From NCBI GenBank assembly GCA_030614715.1, contig JAUWTM010000009.1, positions 1 through 53,692 on the forward strand: a stretch of DNA of 53,692 nt, given 5' to 3'. The stretch is from Planctomycetota bacterium (GTDB lineage Bacteria > JAJVIF01 > JAPKYR01). A program made the position numbers and the translations under genes. This document shows, one piece after another, positions 15,413-23,985 of this stretch (position 1 is the first letter of the stretch; each line of letters starts with the position of its first letter). The notes beneath the pieces are model-generated. The model was not told the origin of the DNA, did no database searches, and saw nothing but the letters and a program-made list of their open reading frames with translations.

Positions 15413-17496
15413 GGAAGCTGGTAGCAATATTAACCACGTTCGGGACGAACGTGGGACAGGCACGCATGCTCGGGACGCGCATGCTACAAAAAACACACAT
15501 GATATATAACGAAGCATGCGTGTCGTATGTAGCATGCGCGACGTATGTAGCATGCGCGTCCCGCGCATGGATACCTGTCGCATCTGCGTCCCGCAGATGC
15601 GTATTCTTAATCACTTTCTTCCTCCTCCTGACCCTTCCAACCTATGCACAGGACGGTTCCACGTACGAAGACGACATCCTCGACCTTGGCACGCTCTATG
15701 TCGAGGACACCCTCCTCGAAATCGAGGAAGTCATAGACCGTCCAACGGCGTTTGCCACCGTTATCGATCCCCGGCAACTCAGCCGTCGCTCACTTACTCT
15801 TCCTGATGTCCTCGAAACCACTCCGGGAGTTACAGTCCGGTCCTTCGGCGGGCTCGGATCACTCTCGACTATTTCCATTCGGGGTCTGGGCAGCGAGAAT
15901 GTGCTCGTGCTCCTCGACGGCATTCCACTCAATCCAACTGGAGGGTCGGTCGATCTCAGCGATATCCCACTCGACTCACTCGAGAGAATCGAAATCATTC
16001 GCGGCGGTGAAGGAGCATTGACCGGCTCTGGTGCGGTTGGAGGAATTGTCAGACTTACCAGCATCCAGGCTGAAGAAGCCGTAGATGAATTCACCAGTGG
16101 AAGGATCAGTCTCGGCAGTTACGACACCCTGACAGGTGGATTCACATGGATCGATCCCGGCGATATTTTTCATTTTGAATTCGCGGGATCGCGTGGGGAT
16201 TTCGATTTTCTGAACAACAACGGTACGCAGTTCGATTTGTCCGATGACTTCAACGACACCCGTGAGAACAACGAGTATTCATCCGTTGAAACCCGCTACG
16301 GGCATACATGGGACTTGGGTGAAGTGCGAACTATCGGAGCCTCAGTCGAGTACTTCCGTGCAGAGAAGGGAATCCCGGGTATTACGACTTTCCCCAGTCC
16401 CAACGCATCGCAGACCGACAACCGTTTTTTCTTTCATTCAAACTACACCGATCCCGGTTTCAACGACGGGCAATTAGATCTATCAATGTCATGGCTGCGG
16501 CAGGGACGTCATTATTCTGATCCCCTCGGTGAGAGTACCGGCGTCCCCTTGTACACATCGTGGATTCATAACCGTCTCGATCTGCAGTCTCAATGGACAG
16601 GGATCGGACTCTCAGACGAGGACGTGTTGACTTGGGGAGCATCATTGGCCCGGGAAACTCTCGATGCTGACGAGTATGGCAATCCATCCCGTGACAACCT
16701 CGCACTCTGGCTTCGGGATGAATGGTACCACCCGTCCGGAGCTGTCCTGACAGGAGCAGTAAGGTCGGACTGGATAGATGGTGACGCGACAATCAGCCCT
16801 CACGCTGGAATTCGATACCCCCTGAACGATGATTGGACCTGCCGATCCAATTTCAGCTACAACTTTCGTCCGCCCGGCTTTGAAGAGCTCTACAGGAATG
16901 AGGGGCTTGTTGTCGGCAACACAGACCTGATGCCTGAACGCACGCTGAGTTTCGATATCGGGGTGACACACACATCCGATCGAGTACGGTTCGAAGCTGC
17001 GTACTTCAACCTCCAGACCCAGGACATGATCGATTACCTGCTCATCTCAGGCTTCAGATGGAAGCCGTATAACATCGGTCGCATACGATCGAGTGGTTTT
17101 GAGCTATCCGCAGACTGGCTGATCGATTCAGAATGGGATCTAAGGAGCAATTACACTAGAACAAGGGCTGTCGACACGTCCGGTGACCCAACCCGCCAGG
17201 GAATGCCGCTTGCTGGTGTTCCTTCGAGTGAATTTTTCACTGAACTGAGTTGGCATTGCAACGAATGGGAAGCGTTCGCGAACTGGGAGCGTCGCGGAGC
17301 CAGCCCGATCACACCATCGGGAACACGCTTCCTGCCTATGAACTCAACGGTCGGACTGGGACTCGGTTACAGTCTGAATGACACCTCAACCCTGATGCTC
17401 GAAGCCAGAAATCTTCTCGATGAGGACCTTTCCGATATACGTGGATTTCCCCTGCCGGGACGTTCACTATTCCTGACATGGAGCAGTGATTGGTAA
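15409..17496 (+). CDS. BtuB-like TonB-dependent outer-membrane receptor
   Basis: 695 residues if the ATG overlapping the upstream stop is used (translational coupling). A plug domain follows at about 110-215 (DVLETTPGVTVRSFGG, ISIRGLGSENVLVLLDGIPLN, IPLDSLERIEIIRGGEGALTGSGAVGGIVRL), then a 22-strand-type barrel with a final aromatic (SLFLTWSSDW). Under a cobalamin riboswitch, a cobamide receptor is the best reading. The N-terminus is abnormal: residues about 9-64 are encoded by a cluster of palindromic repeats (15434-15600), and the hydrophobic signal core (VFLITFFLLLTLPTYAQ, 65-81) comes only after it. Either the signal peptide was split by an in-frame insertion, or translation starts later, for example at ATG 15499. 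There is no ATG between the repeats and the hydrophobic core. Confidence 0.9.
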   Translation: MRKLVAILTTFGTNVGQARMLGTRMLQKTHMIYNEACVSYVACATYVACASRAWIPVASASRRCVFLITFFLLLTLPTYAQDGSTYEDDILDLGTLYVEDTLLEIEEVIDRPTAFATVIDPRQLSRRSLTLPDVLETTPGVTVRSFGGLGSLSTISIRGLGSENVLVLLDGIPLNPTGGSVDLSDIPLDSLERIEIIRGGEGALTGSGAVGGIVRLTSIQAEEAVDEFTSGRISLGSYDTLTGGFTWIDPGDIFHFEFAGSRGDFDFLNNNGTQFDLSDDFNDTRENNEYSSVETRYGHTWDLGEVRTIGASVEYFRAEKGIPGITTFPSPNASQTDNRFFFHSNYTDPGFNDGQLDLSMSWLRQGRHYSDPLGESTGVPLYTSWIHNRLDLQSQWTGIGLSDEDVLTWGASLARETLDADEYGNPSRDNLALWLRDEWYHPSGAVLTGAVRSDWIDGDATISPHAGIRYPLNDDWTCRSNFSYNFRPPGFEELYRNEGLVVGNTDLMPERTLSFDIGVTHTSDRVRFEAAYFNLQTQDMIDYLLISGFRWKPYNIGRIRSSGFELSADWLIDSEWDLRSNYTRTRAVDTSGDPTRQGMPLAGVPSSEFFTELSWHCNEWEAFANWERRGASPITPSGTRFLPMNSTVGLGLGYSLNDTSTLMLEARNLLDEDLSDIRGFPLPGRSLFLTWSSDW
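15434..15600. repeat. Palindrome cluster inside the TonB receptor gene
   Basis: Perfect hairpins: arm CCACGTTCG, centre GGA (15434-15454); arm CATGCGCG, centre TCC (15551-15569); and arm GCATCTGCG, centre TCC (15580-15600). One hairpin with a single mismatch lies at 15464-15484 (GCATGC.CG, centre GGA). Decayed GCATGCG...CGTATG copies fill 15514-15550. GGACAGGCA links the first two hairpins. The whole stretch keeps an open frame with the receptor. Confidence 0.88.
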
Positions 17497-17500
17497 GTTT

Positions 17501-18643
17501 ATGGCTAAAAACTTATACATTTATCTAATATTTATCCTACTCACCGGGTGCACTGTCGGTAAGGGCACCGGTGTATTTCCACCTGCCGCGAACCTTGACG
17601 CCACTCCTCCCCTGTCCGCAGACGATGACGGTCGCGACCACAGGATTCTGATCGCAAATGGACTCTCTGAAACCATTACGCTGGTCGAGCGAATCAACGG
17701 AACATGGACTGTAACACCCGACATACTCCCCACTGGTCAGGCACCAGGCCAGATGGTCGTCCGTGACGGGCTGGCATACCTGGTCTGTTCACTCTCCAAC
17801 TCGATACAGATTATCGATACGAACACATTGACAACCGTCCGCGAAATAAGCACCGGTCCGGGTACAAATCCGATGATGCTGGACTTCATCGATGACGAGA
17901 CTGTGATAGTCACATGCTATGTTTCAAATGACGCAAGAATCCTCGACCTGAATCCCGATACACCTTCCAATGAAAGAATAAAGACGATTATCCCGATGCC
18001 CGGTCCGGCGGACCTTCCCCATGACGAAGGAGCAAGCACGCTTGCACGTCCCGGTGGTGTTGTGGTTCTTGAAAACCGCGCGTACGTCGTCTGCGCCAAC
18101 CTTCTAGGTTATCACCAGGCGGGGGGACCGGGACTCCTGGTCGAGATCGACCTTGTTTCAATGGAAATAACTGCCACTCACGCACTCCACGGACGTGATA
18201 CATTATCGGTTATACATTCCCCAAGACTACCTGACCGTCTAATCATTCTTTCGGCGGGAACGTTCACCTATGAGGCAGGGTTCATCGGCGACGGCACTGT
18301 TGAAAGTTTCGATCTGAATACTGGCGAGATATTCCAGGTGATCGATATCACCGGCGCACCGTACGCCGGGATAATCGGAGCGGATGACATTCTTCTCATG
18401 GAAAACGGGATGGAAAGCGCAATCCTCCGCGCGGATCTTCGCAATGGCACCCAGCTTGAAAGCTACAGCCTGCCCACCTACGGCCTGTCACTCAGCTATG
18501 CATCCTCAATTCTCGCACTGCCCGGCATCCTCGCTGTAACCAATTTCAACGCTGACAGGCTGTATATTCTCGATCCTGTAACCGGAGAAATCCTCGTTGA
18601 ACTTCCAACAGGCGACGGTCCCGATGTAATGGCTTTAATATGA
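17501..18643 (+). CDS. YVTN-type beta-propeller lipoprotein, BtuG-like by context
   Basis: 380 residues from ATG 17501, four bases after the receptor stop; a GTG at 17486 overlapping the receptor is an alternative. Lipobox LTGC with Cys17. The rest is built of YVTN/YncE-like blades: GLAYLVCSLSNSIQIIDTNTLTTVREISTG, ETVIVTCYVSNDARILDLNPD, RAYVVCANLLGYHQ, and VTNFNADRLYILDPVTGEILVELPTGDGPD at the end. In Bacteroidetes, the B12-binding BtuG is a surface propeller lipoprotein that pairs with BtuB. Finding a propeller lipoprotein directly behind a TonB receptor in a riboswitch-controlled operon suggests an analogous partner. Binding itself is inference; the family also includes unrelated propellers. 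Confidence 0.85.
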   Translation: MAKNLYIYLIFILLTGCTVGKGTGVFPPAANLDATPPLSADDDGRDHRILIANGLSETITLVERINGTWTVTPDILPTGQAPGQMVVRDGLAYLVCSLSNSIQIIDTNTLTTVREISTGPGTNPMMLDFIDDETVIVTCYVSNDARILDLNPDTPSNERIKTIIPMPGPADLPHDEGASTLARPGGVVVLENRAYVVCANLLGYHQAGGPGLLVEIDLVSMEITATHALHGRDTLSVIHSPRLPDRLIILSAGTFTYEAGFIGDGTVESFDLNTGEIFQVIDITGAPYAGIIGADDILLMENGMESAILRADLRNGTQLESYSLPTYGLSLSYASSILALPGILAVTNFNADRLYILDPVTGEILVELPTGDGPDVMALI

Positions 18644-18685
18644 TTATAAAAGTCATCCTGTTTTAAGATCGATTAGATCAACCCC

Positions 18686-18714
18686 TTGCCGGAATAGTGA
18701 TAATATGATATAAT
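18686..18714 (+). promoter_or_regulatory. Strong sigma70-type promoter with extended -10
   Basis: TTGCCG and TATAAT are 17 bases apart, and the -10 is extended (TGATATAAT, 18706-18714). Start predicted near 18721, giving a leader of about 48 bases to the ATG at 18769. Confidence 0.65.
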
Positions 18715-18768
18715 ACGCTATTACAACAGCCGATGCTGTAGTGGTTCGGCATGGAAAAGGAGCAGCCA

Positions 18769-19032
18769 ATGTGGCAGGTTGATATTCTATACTGGAGACT
18801 CGCTTCCATCTGTTTCATAGTTGGATTAGCGTTTTTTTTCTTCACAACCGATAGCCTTATTCGTGGTAAACTGCGCCTACCCGCCTGGGTATTCTCAATC
18901 TTTACTTTTGTCGTCGGAGTATTTTTCTTCCGAATTGCAGTCAACTCCCTACGCGAATTTCAGATGAACAGGCATAACTCGCTGGACGAGTTACTCGATG
19001 CATATTACAGGATCGTCAATTTCATTATGTGA
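18769..19032 (+). CDS. Small two-segment membrane protein
   Basis: 87 residues from ATG 18769, chosen over ATG 18751 because AAAAGGAG sits six bases before the second ATG. It has two hydrophobic segments (about 10-30, LASICFIVGLAFFFFTTDSL; about 37-57, PAWVFSIFTFVVGVFFF) with a short basic loop (IRGKLRL) and a polar tail (NRHNSLDELLDAYYRIVNFIM). No family recognised. It has its own strong promoter and is followed by a hairpin, so it is probably monocistronic. Confidence 0.68.
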   Translation: MWQVDILYWRLASICFIVGLAFFFFTTDSLIRGKLRLPAWVFSIFTFVVGVFFFRIAVNSLREFQMNRHNSLDELLDAYYRIVNFIM

Positions 19033-19038
19033 GCACAT

Positions 19039-19080
19039 GAGTCCGCTGAAATGCGGTGGACTCGAACAAATCCACTTTTT
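19039..19080 (+). terminator. Possible terminator after the small membrane protein
   Basis: Stem GAGTCC / GGACTC (19039-19044 and 19058-19063), extendable through a G-T pair. A T-run (19076-19080) comes 12 bases later, further than usual, so confidence is low. Confidence 0.3.
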
Positions 19081-19082
19081 AC

Positions 19083-19091
19083 TGTTATAAT
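19083..19091 (+). promoter_or_regulatory. Extended -10 promoter for the RodZ-like gene
   Basis: TGTTATAAT is a perfect extended -10; no clear -35. Start near 19098, leader about 80 bases. Confidence 0.45.
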
Positions 19092-19176
19092 TGCATCTGG
19101 CAGTATATGCGGACACCGGGAAGCGATCCCGGTGTGTTCCGCATGAACTTTTATATTATCGATTGGGGAGAAGCGT

Positions 19177-19980
19177 ATGAAGCCGGGTGAACTTTTCAAG
19201 CGGAAAAGAGTGGAAAAGGGGTTGAGCGTTGCGCAGGCCGCCAAGGAGCTATACATCCAGGAGAAATATATCCTGGCGCTTGAGGACGACAACTACGATA
19301 TCATTCCCGGGGAGACCTACCAGCGTGCTTATTTCAAGAAATACGCGAACTACCTCGGATTGGGCGATGTCTTCGACAGGGCCGCAAGGGAAGACGATCT
19401 GGATTCCGGTGCTGATGAATCGGATTATGACGGCATACTCGGCGGCACGTGGAACACTGACAGAATCCTCAGGGTAGCCGCCAGATTCGCTATCCTGATT
19501 ATTATTGTCGTGGCCATAACGGCTGGGATTAATAAGATGAAGAATCCATCCGAGCCGGTTGTAGATGAACCCGAGCGCGTGTCTGGAACCATCGAGGTAG
19601 TGCCTGCCGATCCATCCTCCTCAAGCTGGCAGATTCCCGACAGCTTCGAACCCGGTGCGGTGGACCCGCTGGAAGGGATCTCAGACGAGAATTCCCTTGA
19701 GGTCACACTGAATGCATCCGGGCAATGCTGGGTCGATGTCGAGACCCGCGACGGCATCCTGTTTTCCAACACCATGAACAGGGGGGACACCCTGACGTGG
19801 AACGACTACTACGGATTTTTCATCCACGCGGGTGCTCCGCAGAATCTTGAGGTTCTCTTTAACGGTGAGCCGGTTACTTTCGAGCACGGCAGCATGGACC
19901 TCTACCTGCCCCCGACATTTATCCTCGATCCGGGTCCGGAGCCTGATATGAACCCTGAAGATAATCCGAACGGTGAATAA
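19177..19980 (+). CDS. RodZ-like HTH membrane protein with DUF4115-type tail
   Basis: 267 residues; GGGGAGAAG precedes the ATG. Residues 1-66 are a Cro/RodZ-type helix-turn-helix (GELFKRKRVEKGLSVAQAA, then LEDDNYDIIPGETYQRAYFKKYANYLGL, the RodZ signature). A membrane segment follows at 97-118 and a periplasmic beta domain at about 165-250 (LEVTLNASGQCWVDVETRDG, DTLTWNDYYGFFIHAGAPQNLEVLFNGEPV) of the DUF4115 kind. RodZ links MreB to the elongation machinery and sets rod shape. No mreBCD genes are near, so the name rests on domain order. Standard length. Confidence 0.88.
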   Translation: MKPGELFKRKRVEKGLSVAQAAKELYIQEKYILALEDDNYDIIPGETYQRAYFKKYANYLGLGDVFDRAAREDDLDSGADESDYDGILGGTWNTDRILRVAARFAILIIIVVAITAGINKMKNPSEPVVDEPERVSGTIEVVPADPSSSSWQIPDSFEPGAVDPLEGISDENSLEVTLNASGQCWVDVETRDGILFSNTMNRGDTLTWNDYYGFFIHAGAPQNLEVLFNGEPVTFEHGSMDLYLPPTFILDPGPEPDMNPEDNPNGE

Positions 19981-20080
19981 TTGCCGGGCATCTGGCGCAG
20001 CACCCGGATTCGGCTTATATTTATTCTGGATAGATAAACCAGCCCGGTTCCAAACCCCCATACGTTCCATGGAGTAACTC

Positions 20081-23000
20081 ATGAGGCATTACACAGCTAT
20101 TTTCCTGACCATATTATTGCTTGGCGGATGTTCGAGCGGTGGCGCGCCAGTTTCCCCTGACCTGACTAGTGACGATATAAATCGAAGCCCGTCCAGCGTC
20201 AATCTCTGGGGATACTGGGACATCGAATACGATGTAACCACGGGTCAGCTCGAAATTACACCCCTGAGATCAGCTTCCGGAACGTGGAACGTAACGATGT
20301 TCCTTCAACCACCTGCCGGAAGCCCGACCGGATTGGGCGTCCAGATACTCGATGCATCCGACCTCATCAGCAATGGTCGGATCGACGTACAGGTTACAGT
20401 CAATCACCCGTTTCCGAGCATGAAACTGAGAGGTTTCGATATCCGCGGTGTGGTCCTGGGCGATTCCTCGATGATCGATCCATACAACTCATCAATTCAA
20501 TACGCCGGGGAGAATGACCTCCGGCTGCTTAATGCCGACGGTTACACCCGCTGGATGAATCCGGCGGAATTTCATGTAGCGGGAATACTTGGTTACGTCG
20601 AGGGAGCACTTGGTACATCCGGATACCTGCCGGACGCCACAATTAACGGTTATAAATATTTCGCGGATTCAATCGAGCCTGATGGAAATGTATACGATTA
20701 CTTCGCGTCCGCTTACGGATTCGTAGCAATGCGCGGATCGATGAATCCCGGGACCAGCCTGTCACGGGATTACCACCTGCAGTTCCCGACATCTCCCCTC
20801 CAGGTGAAATTCCAGTACGCGATCATCGCAAGCTGGGAGAAGGCACTGTCAGGTGGCATGACACCGGGCGTCAACGATTTTCCCAACGAGGCAAACTCGT
20901 TTGAACCCGTGGCAATCTCGGTTGTGGACTCGTCAACACTGTTCTATGAAAGCGCTTCGAACAAGGGCGGGAACATTGACCTCAGGCTGAACATCGTCGA
21001 CTGGTGGGCGTACTGGGACCCGACTAATCTGTCGGACTACATCGGTAAAATTGTCGTTTCATCGGACTCCCTGGACCTTGCCGGTGGATCGTTTGTCGAG
21101 TTCGATTTTTCAACACTGGACCAATATCCTGCGTCTGCAGGTAACGCCGAAGGGGTGGATATTTTCATCGGGGACGTTGAACCATCCGGACTTGAGAACC
21201 AGGAAATCCTGATTTCAATAGAAATGACCGGTTATGACTATTCAAATCCATTCGGAGTGCCGAACGGTACAGACGGTGACCCACTGGCGGCGTATTTCCG
21301 CTACACGTTTGAAGTAGCTCCAGACATCAACGATCCCCCCGTTGTAACAAGCGGCGTTACAGGCCCGACCAATGTCTTTGTCATGGATACCGAGACCTAC
21401 TCGGTGGTTGTATCAGACCCGGACGGTCCGTTTACCGAATACGAGTGGACAATCAGGGACGAGTTGACCGGTGACCTGCTTTACGGTCCCGACCCCGGCG
21501 ACGGTGCCGGTAACTGGGTGCTGGACTGGAGCGACGCGTACATACCTGGGGAAGTTGAGATATTCTGCACGGTGAACGACGGAGATAATCAGGACGATGC
21601 GAATCCGCTCAAGGTCACCGTAAGCGACGAAATATTCCATGCCAACCTCAACGACATCACGACCGGTGACAATGCGGGATGGTCTTATGTCGAACAGATC
21701 GGTATGACTCACTGGAGCGACGATGTCGGTGATGACGACCATCTTGCCGGCTACGGTTACAAGTTCGGCATATTCAATACCATGTATTTTCACGAATCCG
21801 CCAGCATTCTCATGACACCGGAAATCCCACTTGCAAGTAACCTCGAACATGTATATACAGTTGTGCTCCATTCATACGAGTTCGAATATTACGCTCCTTT
21901 CGAGATCGGCTTCGACGGTGGTAATTTCAAATGCACTCAAGCACCGACAACACCTGTTTACAGCGATCCGGAGATGCCGATCACTGGAGGCAAAGACTAC
22001 GAGGGCTGGCTGTTCGACACGGCGATAAACGGCCAGTTGGCTTACTTCTCCGATGTATCACCTGAAACGCTACACGTATCAGCCTACGAGATACCGCCCG
22101 GTTATATTGGTTCGAGCGTTTACCTTGGCTTCGCTGCCGCTACCGATGAATTTACAACCGGAGAGAATCATGGATGGATGATCGACGATGTATCCGTCCG
22201 TGCTCTTCCCACGGACGCTAACGCTCCCCCGATCCCGTACAGCCAGATAACCGGTGACATCCTGCTACCAATGCTGGATAATTTCCCCGGGACGTACGAG
22301 GTGATCGCATACGATGTCGAAAGTGATCCGCTTTCGTATGCATGGACGGTGAGAATTCCAGGAACGGGTGAAATCATCTGGGGACCTGTCATAGTTGATA
22401 ACGATCAGGACATTGTTATCAACTGGATGGAAGTCGGGACTACCGGAGAGCTGGAAGTTCACTGCTCGGTTTACGACGGATTCCATCCCGGTGTTGCTGC
22501 ACCGCCGTTGCCTGTAACTATCCAGGAGGTTGTGTTCCACGCCGATCTAACCGACACAACCACAGGCGACAATGCCGGCTGGACCGAGATAATTCAGGTT
22601 GGTGCGTCGGGATGGACCACGGAAGTCGGTGAGGACTCAATTCTTAACGGTTACGGGTATAAGTTCGGTGAATTCGATGCATCCTACCTTGAGGACAGCC
22701 GGGGGATACTGCTTTCACCGCCTATTTCCGTCCCGGCCGATGTCGCGAGAGCTTCACTTTACGTCCTGCATGACTTCAATTTCCGCGCGTCACTTGACGG
22801 CGGTAACTTCAAGGTGACAATTGATCCGCTGACTCCCAATTTCCTGACTGTGGAAGAGAATATCGACGGCGGATTCGATTACGATGTCGAACTCACCGGC
22901 ACTGTGATGGACGGGCAGGATGCTTTCGGCATCGGGCAGCTGACTGATACCGGACTTATCAGCAGGATGGACCTTCTGAACTCCCAGGAAGGTAAAGACA

Positions 23001-23092
23001 TCAGGCTGGGAATAGCCTGCGCGTCCGGGATTACATATTTCAACATGCGCGGCTGGCTGATAGATGATATCGTACTCGCAATAACGCCTTAA
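20081..23092 (+). CDS. Large lipoprotein: shared N-terminal domain plus two PKD-like/jelly-roll units
   Basis: 1003 residues; GGAG six bases before the ATG. Lipobox LGGC with Cys17. Residues about 42-415 are the shared domain (SLWGYWDIEY, NHPFPSMKLRGFDIRGV, NADGYTRWMNPAEF, FQYAIIASW, NIVDWWAYW); this copy lacks the early CxxC. A unit made of a PKD/cadherin-like domain and a TTGDNAGW jelly-roll-like domain is then repeated: about 415-708 and about 710-1003. The two units share FHAxLxDxTTGDNAGW, GYGYKFGxF, and GWxIDDxVxA-type ends. Outer-membrane surface location is likely; ligand binding rather than catalysis is suggested. Function unknown. Confidence 0.8.
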   Translation: MRHYTAIFLTILLLGGCSSGGAPVSPDLTSDDINRSPSSVNLWGYWDIEYDVTTGQLEITPLRSASGTWNVTMFLQPPAGSPTGLGVQILDASDLISNGRIDVQVTVNHPFPSMKLRGFDIRGVVLGDSSMIDPYNSSIQYAGENDLRLLNADGYTRWMNPAEFHVAGILGYVEGALGTSGYLPDATINGYKYFADSIEPDGNVYDYFASAYGFVAMRGSMNPGTSLSRDYHLQFPTSPLQVKFQYAIIASWEKALSGGMTPGVNDFPNEANSFEPVAISVVDSSTLFYESASNKGGNIDLRLNIVDWWAYWDPTNLSDYIGKIVVSSDSLDLAGGSFVEFDFSTLDQYPASAGNAEGVDIFIGDVEPSGLENQEILISIEMTGYDYSNPFGVPNGTDGDPLAAYFRYTFEVAPDINDPPVVTSGVTGPTNVFVMDTETYSVVVSDPDGPFTEYEWTIRDELTGDLLYGPDPGDGAGNWVLDWSDAYIPGEVEIFCTVNDGDNQDDANPLKVTVSDEIFHANLNDITTGDNAGWSYVEQIGMTHWSDDVGDDDHLAGYGYKFGIFNTMYFHESASILMTPEIPLASNLEHVYTVVLHSYEFEYYAPFEIGFDGGNFKCTQAPTTPVYSDPEMPITGGKDYEGWLFDTAINGQLAYFSDVSPETLHVSAYEIPPGYIGSSVYLGFAAATDEFTTGENHGWMIDDVSVRALPTDANAPPIPYSQITGDILLPMLDNFPGTYEVIAYDVESDPLSYAWTVRIPGTGEIIWGPVIVDNDQDIVINWMEVGTTGELEVHCSVYDGFHPGVAAPPLPVTIQEVVFHADLTDTTTGDNAGWTEIIQVGASGWTTEVGEDSILNGYGYKFGEFDASYLEDSRGILLSPPISVPADVARASLYVLHDFNFRASLDGGNFKVTIDPLTPNFLTVEENIDGGFDYDVELTGTVMDGQDAFGIGQLTDTGLISRMDLLNSQEGKDIRLGIACASGITYFNMRGWLIDDIVLAITP

Positions 23093-23097
23093 TGTAT

Positions 23098-23147
23098 CAT
23101 GCGCGACTCGCGCATGAGTACCGGTCTCACGACCGACCCGGTCGTGA
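23098..23147. repeat. Paired palindromes, copy 4
   Basis: Arm CATGCGCG, centre ACT (23098-23116), and arm TCACGACCG, centre ACC (23127-23147). Both cores have the CG-NNN-CG form. They sit directly between the 20081 gene stop and the likely start of the methyltransferase. Confidence 0.85.
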
Positions 23148-23164
23148 CAACCGGCAACTGGACT

Positions 23165-23911
23165 ATGCAGAAAGATAACCTCGTTTACGGACCTCATGCA
23201 GTATCGGACGCACTCGACTGCGAACGCGCACAGCGTTTGTGGGTGCTTAAGACTGCTGATAAAGCCAAGGCGGCACAGGCACGTCAGGAACTCGCAGATC
23301 GTGCGAAAGCACAGGACCTGAAAGTCGACTGGGTTCCGCGCTCCTACCTCGATTCGCGCATGGGACGTGCAAATCACCAGGGAATCATCGCGAAGGTCAG
23401 TCCTTTCCCCTACACCGGCTTCGACGAATGGCTCTCACTCAACGCCCCTCCACAGAATTGCCTTGTTATTATCCTCGACGGCATTCAGGACCCCGGTAAC
23501 CTGGGTCACATACTTCGGCAGGCGGCTGGATTCATGGCCGACGGTGTGATCATACCGGAACGTCGCGCATGCGGGGTAACTCCGACAGTGGAGAAAACAT
23601 CCGCGGGAAACGCAGGTAAAGTACCTGTCATCCAGGTGAGCAATTTAACCCGGACGATCAAGGCCCTCCAGGAAACCGATATATGGTGCTACGCGGCGAG
23701 TATGTCCGGTCAGACTCCTTTAACCAGTGTTGAATTCCCGCCTCGAACGGCGTGGGTGATCGGAGGCGAACATGAAGGGCTGTCAAGACTCGTCCTTGAA
23801 TCGTGCGACGAGTCCGTGATAATAACGATGCCCGGACCGATCGAGAGCTTCAATGTGGCCACATCCGCTGCCCTGGGGCTGTATGAGTACAGAAGGAAAT
23901 ATCCTGTTTAG
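23165..23911 (+). CDS. RlmB-type SpoU rRNA (guanosine-2'-O)-methyltransferase
   Basis: 248 residues from ATG 23165; the frame opens at 23099, but that extension would translate the palindromes. No good ribosome site is seen for either. Begins with the RNA-substrate domain NLVYGPHAVSDAL. The three SPOUT motifs are present: LDGIQDPGNLGHILRQAAGF (motif 1), WVIGGEHEGLS (motif 2) and MPGPIESFNVATSAALGLYEYRR (motif 3). Length equals RlmB/TrmH-family enzymes, which 2'-O-methylate a ribose in 23S rRNA or tRNA using SAM and a trefoil knot. RlmB is the closest by the N-terminal domain, but the exact target is not certain. Confidence 0.9.
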   Translation: MQKDNLVYGPHAVSDALDCERAQRLWVLKTADKAKAAQARQELADRAKAQDLKVDWVPRSYLDSRMGRANHQGIIAKVSPFPYTGFDEWLSLNAPPQNCLVIILDGIQDPGNLGHILRQAAGFMADGVIIPERRACGVTPTVEKTSAGNAGKVPVIQVSNLTRTIKALQETDIWCYAASMSGQTPLTSVEFPPRTAWVIGGEHEGLSRLVLESCDESVIITMPGPIESFNVATSAALGLYEYRRKYPV

Positions 23912-23985
23912 TGGAATCCGATTCGTCCCGGAATGTTGTATAATGTTTTCTATATCCATTAACTTACCTGTCAGGGGGTAGAGTT

